The notes below the pieces were generated by a model that made no database searches, was not told the origin of the DNA, and saw nothing but the letters and a program-made list of their open reading frames with translations. Made by a program: the position numbers and the translations under genes. Below, piece by piece: positions 15,598-23,865 of a DNA stretch of 64,000 bases (position 1 is its first letter; every line of letters starts with the position of its first letter). The DNA lies in the NCBI RefSeq assembly GCF_004368405.1, contig NZ_SBJH01000004.1:1-64000 (forward strand), read 5' to 3'. This DNA comes from Olivibacter sp. XZL3. GTDB lineage: Bacteria; Bacteroidota; Bacteroidia; Sphingobacteriales; Sphingobacteriaceae.

Positions 15598-16083
15598 CCA
15601 ATAATCAATTATATCAGAGAAGAACTAAAAACGGCGTTATCTCTTCGTTCCAAGGAACTGGAAGTTAAAAAAGAGCAATTAGCTACTACAGAAAGGAAGC
15701 TGGAAAGTCTTGAGGATAAAGTGCTAAATGATGTTATCAATCGCGATACATACAAAAAAGGTTATCGTAAATTTTCAATAGACAAAGCACGCCTAAAATC
15801 TGAAATTGCAGATTTATCAATAGATATAACTGAACAGGCAAAAGAACAGATTCGCCTAATCCCTGAACTTTTAAGATTACCGGAACTTTTTAGACGTGCT
15901 ACATTGAACCAGCAGCATTCTATTTTAAACAGGGTGTTCAAACAGGGTATCACATTTAAAGATGGCATGTTTAGAACACCTTTGCTCAATCCACTGTTTC
16001 ACCATAACTATCTGGCTATCAACAAAAAAGGGTTGCTCGAAGTGGAGCAACCCATAGAAGAAAATTCTTCAATCCCATTCTGC
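15598..16083 (+). pseudogene. large serine recombinase C-terminal relic
   Basis: The frame contains a long coiled-coil stretch (KELEVKKEQLATTERKLESL in part, then VLNDVINRDTYKKGYRKFS and ARLKSEIADL) followed by LFRRATLNQQHSILNRVFKQGI and MFRTPLLNPLFHHN. This is the C-terminal zinc/coiled-coil end typical of large serine recombinases (site-specific integrases). The catalytic serine domain is missing; a stop in the same frame lies at about 15592. The frame stays open into the tRNA gene, which is an accident of the tRNA sequence. Position right beside the tRNA 3' end fits an integrase next to its attachment site. Confidence 0.7.
16024..16053 (-). terminator. terminator of tRNA-Ser
   Basis: On the minus strand, 9-bp arms (gggttgctc and its complement, 16030-16038 and 16045-16053) around a 6-base loop are followed by TTTTTTG. 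It lies 31 bp after the tRNA 3' end and is nested in the recombinase relic reading frame. Confidence 0.75.
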
Positions 16084-16098
16084 GGAGAGAGAGGGATT
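16082..16098. repeat. candidate right attachment repeat in tRNA-Ser 3' end
   Basis: gcggagagagagggatt covers the last 15 bases of the tRNA-Ser acceptor and T-arm strand plus two flanking bases; it matches 9894-9910 at 16 of 17 positions. Confidence 0.4.
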
Positions 16099-16170
16099 CG
16101 AACCCTCGATACGCTTTTGACGTATACACACTTTCCAGGCGTGCTCCTTCAACCACTCGGACACCTCTCC
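16084..16170 (-). tRNA. tRNA-Ser (anticodon GGA)
   Basis: The reverse complement begins GGAGAGGTGTCCGAGTGG and ends GGTTCGAATCCCTCTCTCTC plus C. It has a 7-bp acceptor stem, a type II long variable arm (TGTGTATACGTC...), the T-loop GGTTCGAATCC and anticodon loop CTGGAAA, giving GGA, which reads UCC and UCU. Length is 87 bases without CCA, normal for tRNA-Ser. The 3' end faces the accessory region, the usual orientation for integration at tRNA genes. Confidence 0.95.
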
Positions 16171-16242
16171 TTTTCCCCTTTATTTAAGGGATTGCAAAAA
16201 TAGCAGTTTCCAGCTATTCACCAAAATAAATATTTTTTTCGA

Positions 16243-16464
16243 TCAACCTTCCATTTCTAAAAACCATTCTTTTGCTTCTTTAACGGCTCTTTCATACAAA
16301 GCTTTTCCTTCAGACATTCCTTCTTCATAAAGTCGATTCGCTATTTCAACCGCCTTCTCTTGTACAATTGGCGTCAAGGTCCCATCATCAAAGGGAAAAT
16401 TGCGCACGTTCCACTTTTTTTCGCGCCCACTTATGTTGCTTTTCATATCTTCTATATTAGTCAT
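16243..16464 (-). CDS. YdaT-like small conserved protein
   Basis: A 73-residue protein with the pattern WNVRNFPFDDGTLTPIVQEKAVEIANRLYEEGMSEGKAL (shown in part: KKWNVRNFPF, EKAVEIANRLYEEGMSEG, AKEWFLEME). It resembles the Bacillus YdaT type (WSMxDFPxSxKNL...RKKAIDIANAMxxEGYEEGRAI...AKEWY), whose role is unknown but which is often stress-associated. Soluble, helical, no signal peptide. It is a single gene upstream of the tRNA and read in the same direction. Confidence 0.6.
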   Translation of the reverse strand: MTNIEDMKSNISGREKKWNVRNFPFDDGTLTPIVQEKAVEIANRLYEEGMSEGKALYERAVKEAKEWFLEMEG

Positions 16465-16801
16465 ATTTAGCTCAAACCATCATATATCTCTTAAATCGCT
16501 TACATCGATTTTAAGAATACGGCTAGCATCCATCAAAAGATGTGCTAAATATCGCATCGCGAAGCACTTTTTTGTCCACCATCTTGAATCGACGGGGCAA
16601 CTTTTCTTACGTCAACTAACGTCATCATCACTCCATAAAGGAAGATGTTTTTACAAAGCACAATAAAAAGAGCCGATTGATTTATTTTTTACGACTAAAT
16701 AATTGACTTTATTAGAACAATAACCTAAATTCGTATAAACTAACCAACAAAAGACCAACATTAAACTGGCAGCGGGAACTTTTTTCTAAAACCCCTAATT
16801 T
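16465..16801. other. intergenic, no confident gene
   Basis: About 340 bp without a gene I can support. A minus-strand frame ending near 16490 reads RYLAHLLMDASRILKIDV, which looks protein-like but has no clear start or family. The right part likely held the promoter of the broken sigma-factor gene that follows. Confidence 0.35.
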
Positions 16802-16935
16802 ATGCCAGAAGACCATAAATTGTCAGACACAGCGATATTTAAAAGCCTAAAATCAGGAAGTACTGAAGCGTCCGAAATTACTTATTACAAATATTCGCCT
16901 AAACTTTTTGACTACCGAAGATTCGTTTCTCCTTT
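16802..16935 (+). pseudogene. ECF sigma factor N-terminal relic
   Basis: From the ATG at 16802 the frame reads AIFKSLKSGSTEASEITYYKYSPKLFDYRRFV, in the pattern of the region 2 start of Bacteroidota ECF sigma factors (xxLKxGxxxAFxxLYxxYxxxLFxYxxxxV). After that the similarity stops and the frame ends at 17029 without sigma regions 2 to 4. Such sigma genes often precede FecR/SusC genes, none of which follows here. A truncated, dead gene is the simplest view. Confidence 0.45.
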
Positions 16936-17056
16936 CTTTTTATTTACAACAGCTCCTAAATGGCAAATAATAAACTGTGCCTGCCAACGAAGTGCACACA
17001 GCTTGCTATTGCCCAATTCAGAATTTTAACCGACAAAAATTTATACTTTTTTAATT

Positions 17057-19603
17057 ATGCGCTTAAAAAATCGTTTCTACAAACCTTTATTAATCACCTT
17101 CGTTGCTGTGCAGCTCATGATGAATCAAGGGCTTCAAGCTCAAAACAAGCCGACCAACACAAAGACTAGCAGCACAGAAAGCATTAGTCAAAAAGTTAGC
17201 GGACTCGCTAAATACCCGGGCTATTTTAACTTTTACTACGATGATAAAAGTGGAAAAGTGTACTTGGAAGTCGAAAAGTTTGACACCGAATTTCTCTACT
17301 ACACTTCGCTTACCGATGGGGTCGGTTCCGGCGGCCCGGAAAGAGGACAGGCTTCGGCCGCTATTGCTAAATTCACCAAAGTAGGCCCAAAAATACTCTT
17401 AATTCAACCGAACTATGCCTATCGTGCCATAACAGACAACAAAGATGAGCAAAAAGCCGTGGAAAACGCCTTTGCTCAGTCCGTTATTTATTCCTTCACG
17501 CCGATAGCAAATGATGGCGACAAGGTATTGATTGACTTTACACCCTTTATAATTCGTGATAGTCAAAAGATAGCAGGATCCATAGGAAGAAACAATCTAC
17601 CGGGTATTAACGGTGGTAGCGCTGCCTCTTCAGGTGCAGCTTACCATGTAGATGAAAGCCGCTCGGCTGTCTATATGCCAAACACTAAAAACTTCCCTAA
17701 AAACACCGAGTTCGAAGCCGTCATCACTTTTGTAGGAGGCGGCAATCAAAGCCGTCGATGGGGAGCCGGCTCAAGCGTTGCTCCCGACCCTAATGCTGTG
17801 ACCATAAAGATGCACCAATCGTTGATCGAACTGCCAGAAGAAGGCTATAGACCACGAAAGTTTGATCCTCGCTCTGGCTTCAACATGTTTAGCTATATGG
17901 ATTTCTCAGCGCCTATGAAAGAGCCGATTGTAAAACGTTTCACAAGAAGGCAACGCTTGGCGAAGAAAGATCCAAAAGCGGCGCTAAGCGAAGCCGTAAA
18001 GCCGATTGTCTATTATGTTGATCGCGGAGCCCCTGAACCTATCAAGAAAGCGCTTATCGAAGGGGGCAGCTGGTGGAACCAGGCTTTCGAAGCAGCAGGC
18101 TATAAGAATGCGTTTCAGATTAAAGAACTGCCCGAAGGGGCCGATCCGATGGACATTCGTTATAATATCGTTAATTGGATCAACCGCACTGGTAACCCAA
18201 GGGCCTATTCAACTGGCATGTCTCACATCGATCCCCGTACCGGTGAAATCATCAAAGGCGTAGTTACTTTAGGGGCAGACAGGCATAGGCAGGACTACTT
18301 GATCGCTGAAGGTCTCTTGCAATGCTACGAAGACGGCACACCTGTTAGCGACGAATTAGAACAGTTTGCCTTGGCCCGTGTTCGTCAATTATCCGCCCAT
18401 GAAATCGGACATACACTCGGCTTATACCACAATTTCACCGCCAGTACTAAAGATAGGGCATCGGTAATGGATTATCCCTTCCCTCGCTTTAGCATGAACA
18501 AACAGGGCCGCATCGAAGTAACAGATGCCTATGCAAGGGGCATTGGAGAATGGGACAAACGGGCTATTCTTTGGGGCTATCAGGATTTTCCGGAAGGTGT
18601 AGATGAAAATGAGGCGCTCGACGAGATTATGAAGAAAACGCTGGCCGACGGACATATTTTTATTCCCGATATCGGAGGTTACGTCCACCCGATCTCTAAT
18701 CAATGGGATGAAGGCACTAATGCCGTAGATGAACTAGAACGCTTGATTAGTATCAGGAGCGAAATTCTAAACAAGTTTTCCGAGAAGGCTATTCCACAAA
18801 ATGCCCCGATGGCAACACTCGAAGAAGTGCTGGTTCCCATGTACTTACTTCATCGCTATCAAATTGAGGCAGCAGCAAAGTCCATCGGCGGCTTATATTT
18901 CACACACGCGCTTAAAAACGATGGCCAAACAGTTACCGAAATGCTTCTTCCCAAAGAACAATGGAAAGCACTGGACGCCTTACTAAAAACAATTCAACCA
19001 GCAAGTCTAGCACTTCCCGAATCACTCATACAAAAAATCCCACCACGCCCTTCGGGATATCCTCAAAACCCAGAAGTTTTTAAGCGTTACACCGGCCCCA
19101 CCTTCGACCCGATCGCTGCCGCTGAAACCATTGCCAATACTACTTTTGGCTTTTTGTTTGACCCGGCACGCGCTGCACGCTTAATCGAGTATAAGGGCAG
19201 AGACGCGAAACAACCCGGCTTTATCCCAATAGCGGAAAAAATCTTGGATGCCACGTGGAAGACACCGCTTAACGATGGTTACCATGGGGAGCTGGAAGCG
19301 ATGCGTAACTCCGTCTGCCTTCAATATTTGCTGCAATTAGCGGCTCATCAAGAAGCTTCCCCCGTGGTAAAAGGGCAAGCGTTATTCCTTATCGATGAAC
19401 TGGAAAACTGGATGAAAGAACAAGTGGGGGGTGCCTCACCGGCATATGCTTCCAACCTTCGTTATGGCTTGTCGCAAATTGCTGCATTTAAGCATAATCC
19501 CACAAAGTTTGAAGTAGCGCCGTTGATGGAAATGCCACAAGGAGCGCCAATCGGTATGCCTGCTATGGACTTTATGAGCGAAGGATTTTGTTCATTTAAT
19601 TAA
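17057..19603 (+). CDS. secreted zinc metalloprotease (DUF5117/DUF4953 type)
   Basis: An 848-residue exported protease. The signal peptide occupies about the first 29 residues (hydrophobic LLITFVAVQLMM, cleavage near LQAQ). The central catalytic motif is SAHEIGHTLGLYHNF, a metzincin-like HExxHxxGLxH zinc site, with a downstream SVMDYPFPR Met-turn. Upstream, YYVDRGAPEPIKKALIEG and WWNQAFEAAGY are hallmarks of the Bacteroidota zinc-dependent metalloproteases with DUF5117 and DUF5118 segments. The substrate is unknown; it probably works in the periplasm or outside the cell. It stands alone, followed 157 bp later by the M20 gene. Confidence 0.85.
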   Translation: MRLKNRFYKPLLITFVAVQLMMNQGLQAQNKPTNTKTSSTESISQKVSGLAKYPGYFNFYYDDKSGKVYLEVEKFDTEFLYYTSLTDGVGSGGPERGQASAAIAKFTKVGPKILLIQPNYAYRAITDNKDEQKAVENAFAQSVIYSFTPIANDGDKVLIDFTPFIIRDSQKIAGSIGRNNLPGINGGSAASSGAAYHVDESRSAVYMPNTKNFPKNTEFEAVITFVGGGNQSRRWGAGSSVAPDPNAVTIKMHQSLIELPEEGYRPRKFDPRSGFNMFSYMDFSAPMKEPIVKRFTRRQRLAKKDPKAALSEAVKPIVYYVDRGAPEPIKKALIEGGSWWNQAFEAAGYKNAFQIKELPEGADPMDIRYNIVNWINRTGNPRAYSTGMSHIDPRTGEIIKGVVTLGADRHRQDYLIAEGLLQCYEDGTPVSDELEQFALARVRQLSAHEIGHTLGLYHNFTASTKDRASVMDYPFPRFSMNKQGRIEVTDAYARGIGEWDKRAILWGYQDFPEGVDENEALDEIMKKTLADGHIFIPDIGGYVHPISNQWDEGTNAVDELERLISIRSEILNKFSEKAIPQNAPMATLEEVLVPMYLLHRYQIEAAAKSIGGLYFTHALKNDGQTVTEMLLPKEQWKALDALLKTIQPASLALPESLIQKIPPRPSGYPQNPEVFKRYTGPTFDPIAAAETIANTTFGFLFDPARAARLIEYKGRDAKQPGFIPIAEKILDATWKTPLNDGYHGELEAMRNSVCLQYLLQLAAHQEASPVVKGQALFLIDELENWMKEQVGGASPAYASNLRYGLSQIAAFKHNPTKFEVAPLMEMPQGAPIGMPAMDFMSEGFCSFN

Positions 19604-19759
19604 AAGTAGGATCGTGATTTATTCCACGCTGCTAAAAGAATGAAAGTGGAAAACAAACCAGCGTGGTTGCAATAGCATCCTACAACCAATAAAAAATAAA
19701 AGATGAACCGCCTGCTACCGGCAGGCAGGCATCCGACCGATGGATTAAATTATTTACAG

Positions 19760-21367
19760 ATGAAATCAATTTTTGCTGTTACTTATATACGAACTACTAT
19801 TTATCTAGGACTGTCCATTCTATTGACACCTACAGCTGTCCTAGGCCAAAAAATAAACGCCAAGAAAATAAGCGCGCTGAAACAAGAACTAATACAGGAG
19901 ATAGAAAAAGAACAGAAACATAGTCAGGAAATGGTCGACATGGTCTTTAGCTTTGCTGAATTGGGCTTTCAGGAAGAGGAAACCTCTAAATACTTAACCA
20001 ACATCCTTCAAGAGAACGGCTTCCAGATTGAGCGGGGCATCTCCGGAATCCCCACTGCTTGGCTCGCTAAATGGGGTTCGGGCAAACCTGTTATTGCTAT
20101 AGGTAGCGATATAGATTGCATTCCAAAAGCTTCACAAAAACCGGGTGTCGCGTATCATGCACCGCTGATAGAAGGAGCACCGGGACATGGAGAGGGACAC
20201 AACTCCGGCATACCCTTGAACATTACGGCGGTGCTTGCCTTAAAAAAAATAATGGAACGCGAAAAAATTCAAGGTACATTGGTGCTTTGGCCTGGAGTTG
20301 CAGAAGAACAACTTGGCAGCAAAGCCTACTACATACGCGATGGTTATTTTAAAGACGTGGATGCTTGTATCTTTACGCATGTGGCTAATAATTTAAGTGT
20401 TGCTTATGGAGACGGAGGCGGAACGGGCATGATTTCCGTCAAATTCAATTTTGAGGGCGAATCGGCACATTCAGCGGGCGCTCCGTGGCGTGGAAAAAGC
20501 GCTCTTGATGCCGTAGAACTGATGAATATAGGCTGGAATTACCATCGAGAGCATATGGAACCCACACAACGCTCACATTATGTTATCGCTGATGGAGGCG
20601 ATCAGCCCAATGTGGTTCCATCGAAAGCTTCCGTCTGGTATTACTTCCGGGAAAAAACTTATCCTAAAATTGTGCAAATGTATGAAGACGGTGTTCGCAT
20701 GGCGGAAGGTGCTGCCAAAATGACGAATACAAAAATGACTTATGAAGTGCTGGGAAGTGCCTGGCCAGGTCATTTCAATAAATCAATCGCCGAGGTGATG
20801 TATGAGAACATGAAAGCGGTAGGCTTACCGCAATGGAGCGACAAAGATCAACAACTGGCAAAAGCCATACAGAAGGAATTAGGTTCAAAAGAAGAGGGTA
20901 TGAATACCGAACTGAGCAAGCTCGGCGCCCCTGATGCAAATGCCTCTATGAGAAGTGGTGGTTCAGATGACATCGCCGATGTGGCGTGGAACGTACCCAC
21001 CGTGGTACTACGCTATCCCGCTAATATCCCGGGGCTGCCCGGGCACCACTGGGCCAATGCCATTGCTATGGCCACGCCTATTGCACATAAGGGGGTAATC
21101 GCAGGCGCCAAGGTGGAAGCAATGACTTTATTGGATATGTTATTGAACCCGCAGGTCATAAAGGACGCGTGGACTTATTTCAATGAAGTGCAAACTAAGG
21201 ACATAAAATATACGCCCTTAATTTCAGAGCAGGATAAACCTCCTATCTATCTTAATAAAAAGATTATGGAAGAATACCGGCCTCAAATGAAAAAATTCTA
21301 TTATGATCCAAGCAAGTATAGCACCTATCTGGAACAGTTGGGTATCACCTATCCTACGGTGAAATAA
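19760..21367 (+). CDS. exported M20-family amidohydrolase
   Basis: A zinc amidohydrolase/peptidase of the M20 (AbgB-like) family, about 535 residues. The ATG at 19760 gives a proper signal peptide (MKSIFAVTYIRTTIYLGLSI..., cleavage near VLGQ); the frame opens 57 bases earlier at 19703, which would put polar residues in front of it. Metal-site motifs are IGSDIDCIP, GHGEGHNSGIP, PGVAEEQLGSKAY, and FTHV. The dimerisation domain has ESAHSAGAPWRGKSALDAVELM. Family members hydrolyse amide bonds such as p-aminobenzoyl-glutamate or acylated amino acids; the substrate here is not evident. Ends at a strong bidirectional terminator. Confidence 0.85.
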   Translation: MKSIFAVTYIRTTIYLGLSILLTPTAVLGQKINAKKISALKQELIQEIEKEQKHSQEMVDMVFSFAELGFQEEETSKYLTNILQENGFQIERGISGIPTAWLAKWGSGKPVIAIGSDIDCIPKASQKPGVAYHAPLIEGAPGHGEGHNSGIPLNITAVLALKKIMEREKIQGTLVLWPGVAEEQLGSKAYYIRDGYFKDVDACIFTHVANNLSVAYGDGGGTGMISVKFNFEGESAHSAGAPWRGKSALDAVELMNIGWNYHREHMEPTQRSHYVIADGGDQPNVVPSKASVWYYFREKTYPKIVQMYEDGVRMAEGAAKMTNTKMTYEVLGSAWPGHFNKSIAEVMYENMKAVGLPQWSDKDQQLAKAIQKELGSKEEGMNTELSKLGAPDANASMRSGGSDDIADVAWNVPTVVLRYPANIPGLPGHHWANAIAMATPIAHKGVIAGAKVEAMTLLDMLLNPQVIKDAWTYFNEVQTKDIKYTPLISEQDKPPIYLNKKIMEEYRPQMKKFYYDPSKYSTYLEQLGITYPTVK

Positions 21368-21374
21368 ACAGCTT

Positions 21375-21418
21375 CTTCCAACAGTAACCCGAGAAACACG
21401 TCGGGTTACTGTTGGAAG
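21375..21418. terminator. bidirectional terminator
   Basis: Perfect 18-bp arms (cttccaacagtaacccga and its complement) around an 8-base loop lie between the convergent M20 and DUF423 genes, with the last 13 bases inside the DUF423 3' end. Confidence 0.85.
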
Positions 21419-21777
21419 ATTTGATAAATCAATAAAGCCCACCCCCCTACCAAAAGGAGTCCGCCCAGGGGAGTGATCGGACCCAGAAACCGCAGCTTTT
21501 GGCCAAAAGCTGAACTAAGGCATAAACCGTAAATACTGAATGAAAACAAAAGCACACCACCAATAAAAAGCGAGCTAATTGTTCCATACAAAGGCGCATC
21601 ATCATATAAACGTCCTACTATCAACAAAACGATAGCATGATACATTTGATATCTTACCCCTGTTTCAAAACTCTGTTGTTGATCAACGGTAAATTTCTTT
21701 TTTAAGGCGTGCGCACCAAAAGCTCCTAATATTACGGCCAACAAACCAAACACGGCACCAAAAAACTGAGCAATCAT
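21406..21777 (-). CDS. DUF423 membrane protein (YgdD-like)
   Basis: A 123-residue integral membrane protein with four hydrophobic segments. DUF423 hallmarks are GAFGAHALKK near residue 19, FETGVRYQMYHAIVLL, and GPITPLGGLLLVGGW near the C-terminus. The family (YgdD, YwdK) is widespread and of unknown function. It is read after the monooxygenase gene, 26 bp downstream, so probably co-transcribed with it. Confidence 0.9.
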   Translation of the reverse strand: MIAQFFGAVFGLLAVILGAFGAHALKKKFTVDQQQSFETGVRYQMYHAIVLLIVGRLYDDAPLYGTISSLFIGGVLLFSFSIYGLCLSSAFGQKLRFLGPITPLGGLLLVGGWALLIYQIFQQ

Positions 21778-21803
21778 ATCGCTTAAATTGATTTCATTTA
21801 CTA

Positions 21804-22802
21804 TTAATCGTTTTGTAATGCTTCTTTTAATATAGTAAAAGAGGCAAGCCTTTTTTCCAGATCATATATATAACTTGTCGCCATTAATTCATTAATGCCT
21901 GTATGATCGATAAAAGCAGACAATTCGCGCCTGAGGGTGTCTTTGCTACCGACGAAAGTACAGGCTGTCATATTATTTACGGCGTGCTGAACTTCCGGGC
22001 TCCATGCAGAAGCGGAAATGGGATTCGGCGGTTGCAACGGCTGTCTGGTATCCGTTAAAATCCCAATAAACATTCGGTATAAACTAGAAGAAAGGTACGC
22101 CGCTTCATCATCCGTTTCTGCGCCGATTACATTAACACAAGCGATTACATAAGGTTCTTGCAATTGCACCGATGGACGAAATTCCCGCTTATATATAGCA
22201 ATAGCGGCCTGAAATTGGGCCGGAGCAAAATGAGCTGCAAAAGCATAGGGTAAACCTAAACGGGCGGCTAGATGAGCGCTATCTGTACTTGAACCTAATA
22301 TCCATATCGGAATATCCAACCCTTCACCCGGAAAAGCGCGAACCTTACTGTCCACATTGTCTGCATGCAGAAATTGCTGCAACTCCTTTACATCGTCCGG
22401 AAACTGGAAAGCCGCGTGCATATTGTTACGCCTTAAGGCCATTGCTGTCAACTGGTCGGTACCCGGCGCCCGCCCCAGACCTAAATCGATGCGCCCTGGG
22501 TATAATGTTTCCAAGGTACCGAACTGTTCTGCAACGATCAAGGGCGTGTGATTCGGCAACATCACACCGCCAGATCCTACCCTGATTTTCTCCGTGTTAC
22601 CGGCCACGTGTCCTATCAATACGGCGGTTGCCGAACTGGCGATATGCTCCATATTGTGGTGTTCCGCCAACCAAATCCGTCGGTACCCCAACTTTTCTAT
22701 ATGTTGCGCCACTTTTACGCTACTATCTATAGCTGTCCGAGCGGTTCCGCCCTCAACTACTACAGCCAGCTCTAGGGCCGACAAAGGAATTTTTTCTATC
22801 AT
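21804..22802 (-). CDS. luciferase-like flavin-dependent oxidoreductase
   Basis: A 332-residue LLM-class flavin oxidoreductase (single-domain type, YhbW/YwcH-like). Visible features are the N-terminal strand [38 protein letters not shown] with the His-His motif typical of the group, [30 protein letters not shown] and [28 protein letters not shown]. These enzymes use reduced FMN to oxidise small molecules; the substrate is unknown. Leads a two-gene unit with the DUF423 gene. Confidence 0.9.
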   Translation of the reverse strand: MIEKIPLSALELAVVVEGGTARTAIDSSVKVAQHIEKLGYRRIWLAEHHNMEHIASSATAVLIGHVAGNTEKIRVGSGGVMLPNHTPLIVAEQFGTLETLYPGRIDLGLGRAPGTDQLTAMALRRNNMHAAFQFPDDVKELQQFLHADNVDSKVRAFPGEGLDIPIWILGSSTDSAHLAARLGLPYAFAAHFAPAQFQAAIAIYKREFRPSVQLQEPYVIACVNVIGAETDDEAAYLSSSLYRMFIGILTDTRQPLQPPNPISASAWSPEVQHAVNNMTACTFVGSKDTLRRELSAFIDHTGINELMATSYIYDLEKRLASFTILKEALQND

Positions 22803-23167
22803 AGTTACGCAAATTTAACTTTCCTATCCTTCAAACAAGAACCACAGCTGTAAGCCTTGAGTCAAATTCTTGGTGCCGTGTCCTCGCCAATCCCCGCGTG
22901 GTGCGATAGACTGGGTTCGGTTTGGCGCCTTTTACGAGGTTCTTTACAGCCAGAAATGCGTAGGCTATCACGCAGCAGTTGCTTCAAAATTAATTCAAAA
23001 TTCGAAGCCATCTTGTCCAACAGCTGGCAGCATTCAGGGTTTAATATTTACCGATTGGAATAAAAACAGCACCTTTGTGAATTAAAGTTAAAAAAATCGG
23101 TAAATAACGAACTTAATAGACGCCCCTCCTTAGGTTATGCTTAGCTTATAGAATAAATTTGTATGTA
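22803..23167. other. intergenic, no confident gene
   Basis: Two overlapping plus-strand frames (22857-23085) are open but have no clear start. One reads FGAFYEVLYSQ then VASKLIQNSKPSCPTAG, which might be the remnant of an old gene; I cannot name it. The right end carries the promoter of the two-component system. Confidence 0.35.
23154..23161 (+). promoter_or_regulatory. TAnnTTTG -7 box
   Basis: TAAATTTG, 6 bp before the ATG at 23168. So close a box implies a very short or absent 5' leader. Confidence 0.5.
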
Positions 23168-23857
23168 ATGAAAATACTGGTAGTAGAAGACAATAGAGAG
23201 TTAGCGAGCAGCATCTACGATTATTTAGCTGGTGAAAATTACATTTGTGAGCTGGCATTTGCAGCCAATGAGGCTCGCGAAAAGTTGCTCTTTTTTACCT
23301 ACGATTGTATTATTCTCGATCTTATGCTACCCGATGGAAATGGCCTCGAATTGCTCGACTTTATAAAAGCTGAGCGTATCAATGGGTTCATTTTGATCAT
23401 TTCTGCGAAAGGTGCCTTGGATGACAAAATAAAAGGACTCGAAGAAGGAGCCGACGACTATCTTACCAAACCCTTTCATTTACCCGAACTTCACGCCCGG
23501 TTAAGGGCCATTCACCGGCGGAAAAATTTAAATGGCAATAATATTGTTTCTTTTAATGAGATCACGCTAAATACCAATACCTTTGAATTAAAAATACATG
23601 GAAAAGAGCTCGATGCCACCAGAAAGGAATTCGAACTTCTTCTTTATTTTTTGGTAAATAAAAATCGAGTCCTATCACGACAGGCCATTGCCAACCATCT
23701 CTGGGGCGACTATACAGATAATCTGAGCAATGTCGATTTCGTTTATCAGCATGTTAAGAATCTACGAAAGAAAATCAACTCGGCAGGCGGAGACGACTAT
23801 ATAGATACCATTTACGGGTTGGGATACAAATTCAATACGAACAAAGGCTTACATTAA
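23168..23857 (+). CDS. OmpR-family response regulator
   Basis: A 229-residue regulator with a receiver domain (VVEDNREL acidic pair, phospho-acceptor Asp51 in IILDLMLPDGNG, LTKPFHLPEL Lys) and a C-terminal winged helix of OmpR/PhoB type (DATRKEFELLLYFLVN, VLSRQAIANHLWG, DTIYGLGYKF). The ATG at 23168 is preferred over the TTG three codons earlier. It lies 8 bp before its histidine kinase and heads an operon with efflux genes, so it probably controls the pump. Confidence 0.92.
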   Translation: MKILVVEDNRELASSIYDYLAGENYICELAFAANEAREKLLFFTYDCIILDLMLPDGNGLELLDFIKAERINGFILIISAKGALDDKIKGLEEGADDYLTKPFHLPELHARLRAIHRRKNLNGNNIVSFNEITLNTNTFELKIHGKELDATRKEFELLLYFLVNKNRVLSRQAIANHLWGDYTDNLSNVDFVYQHVKNLRKKINSAGGDDYIDTIYGLGYKFNTNKGLH

Positions 23858-23865
23858 TTCTGACA

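Noticed and set aside
16080-16203. Protein-like sequence GERGIRTLDTLLTYT and so on at the end of the plus-strand frame
   Set aside because: It is the tRNA-Ser gene translated on the wrong strand; this is a well-known artefact in annotated proteins.
22857-23085. Two overlapping frames, one reading FGAFYEVLYSQ, faintly like a MutS N-terminus
   Set aside because: Similarity is too short and other MutS landmarks are absent; kept only as intergenic note.
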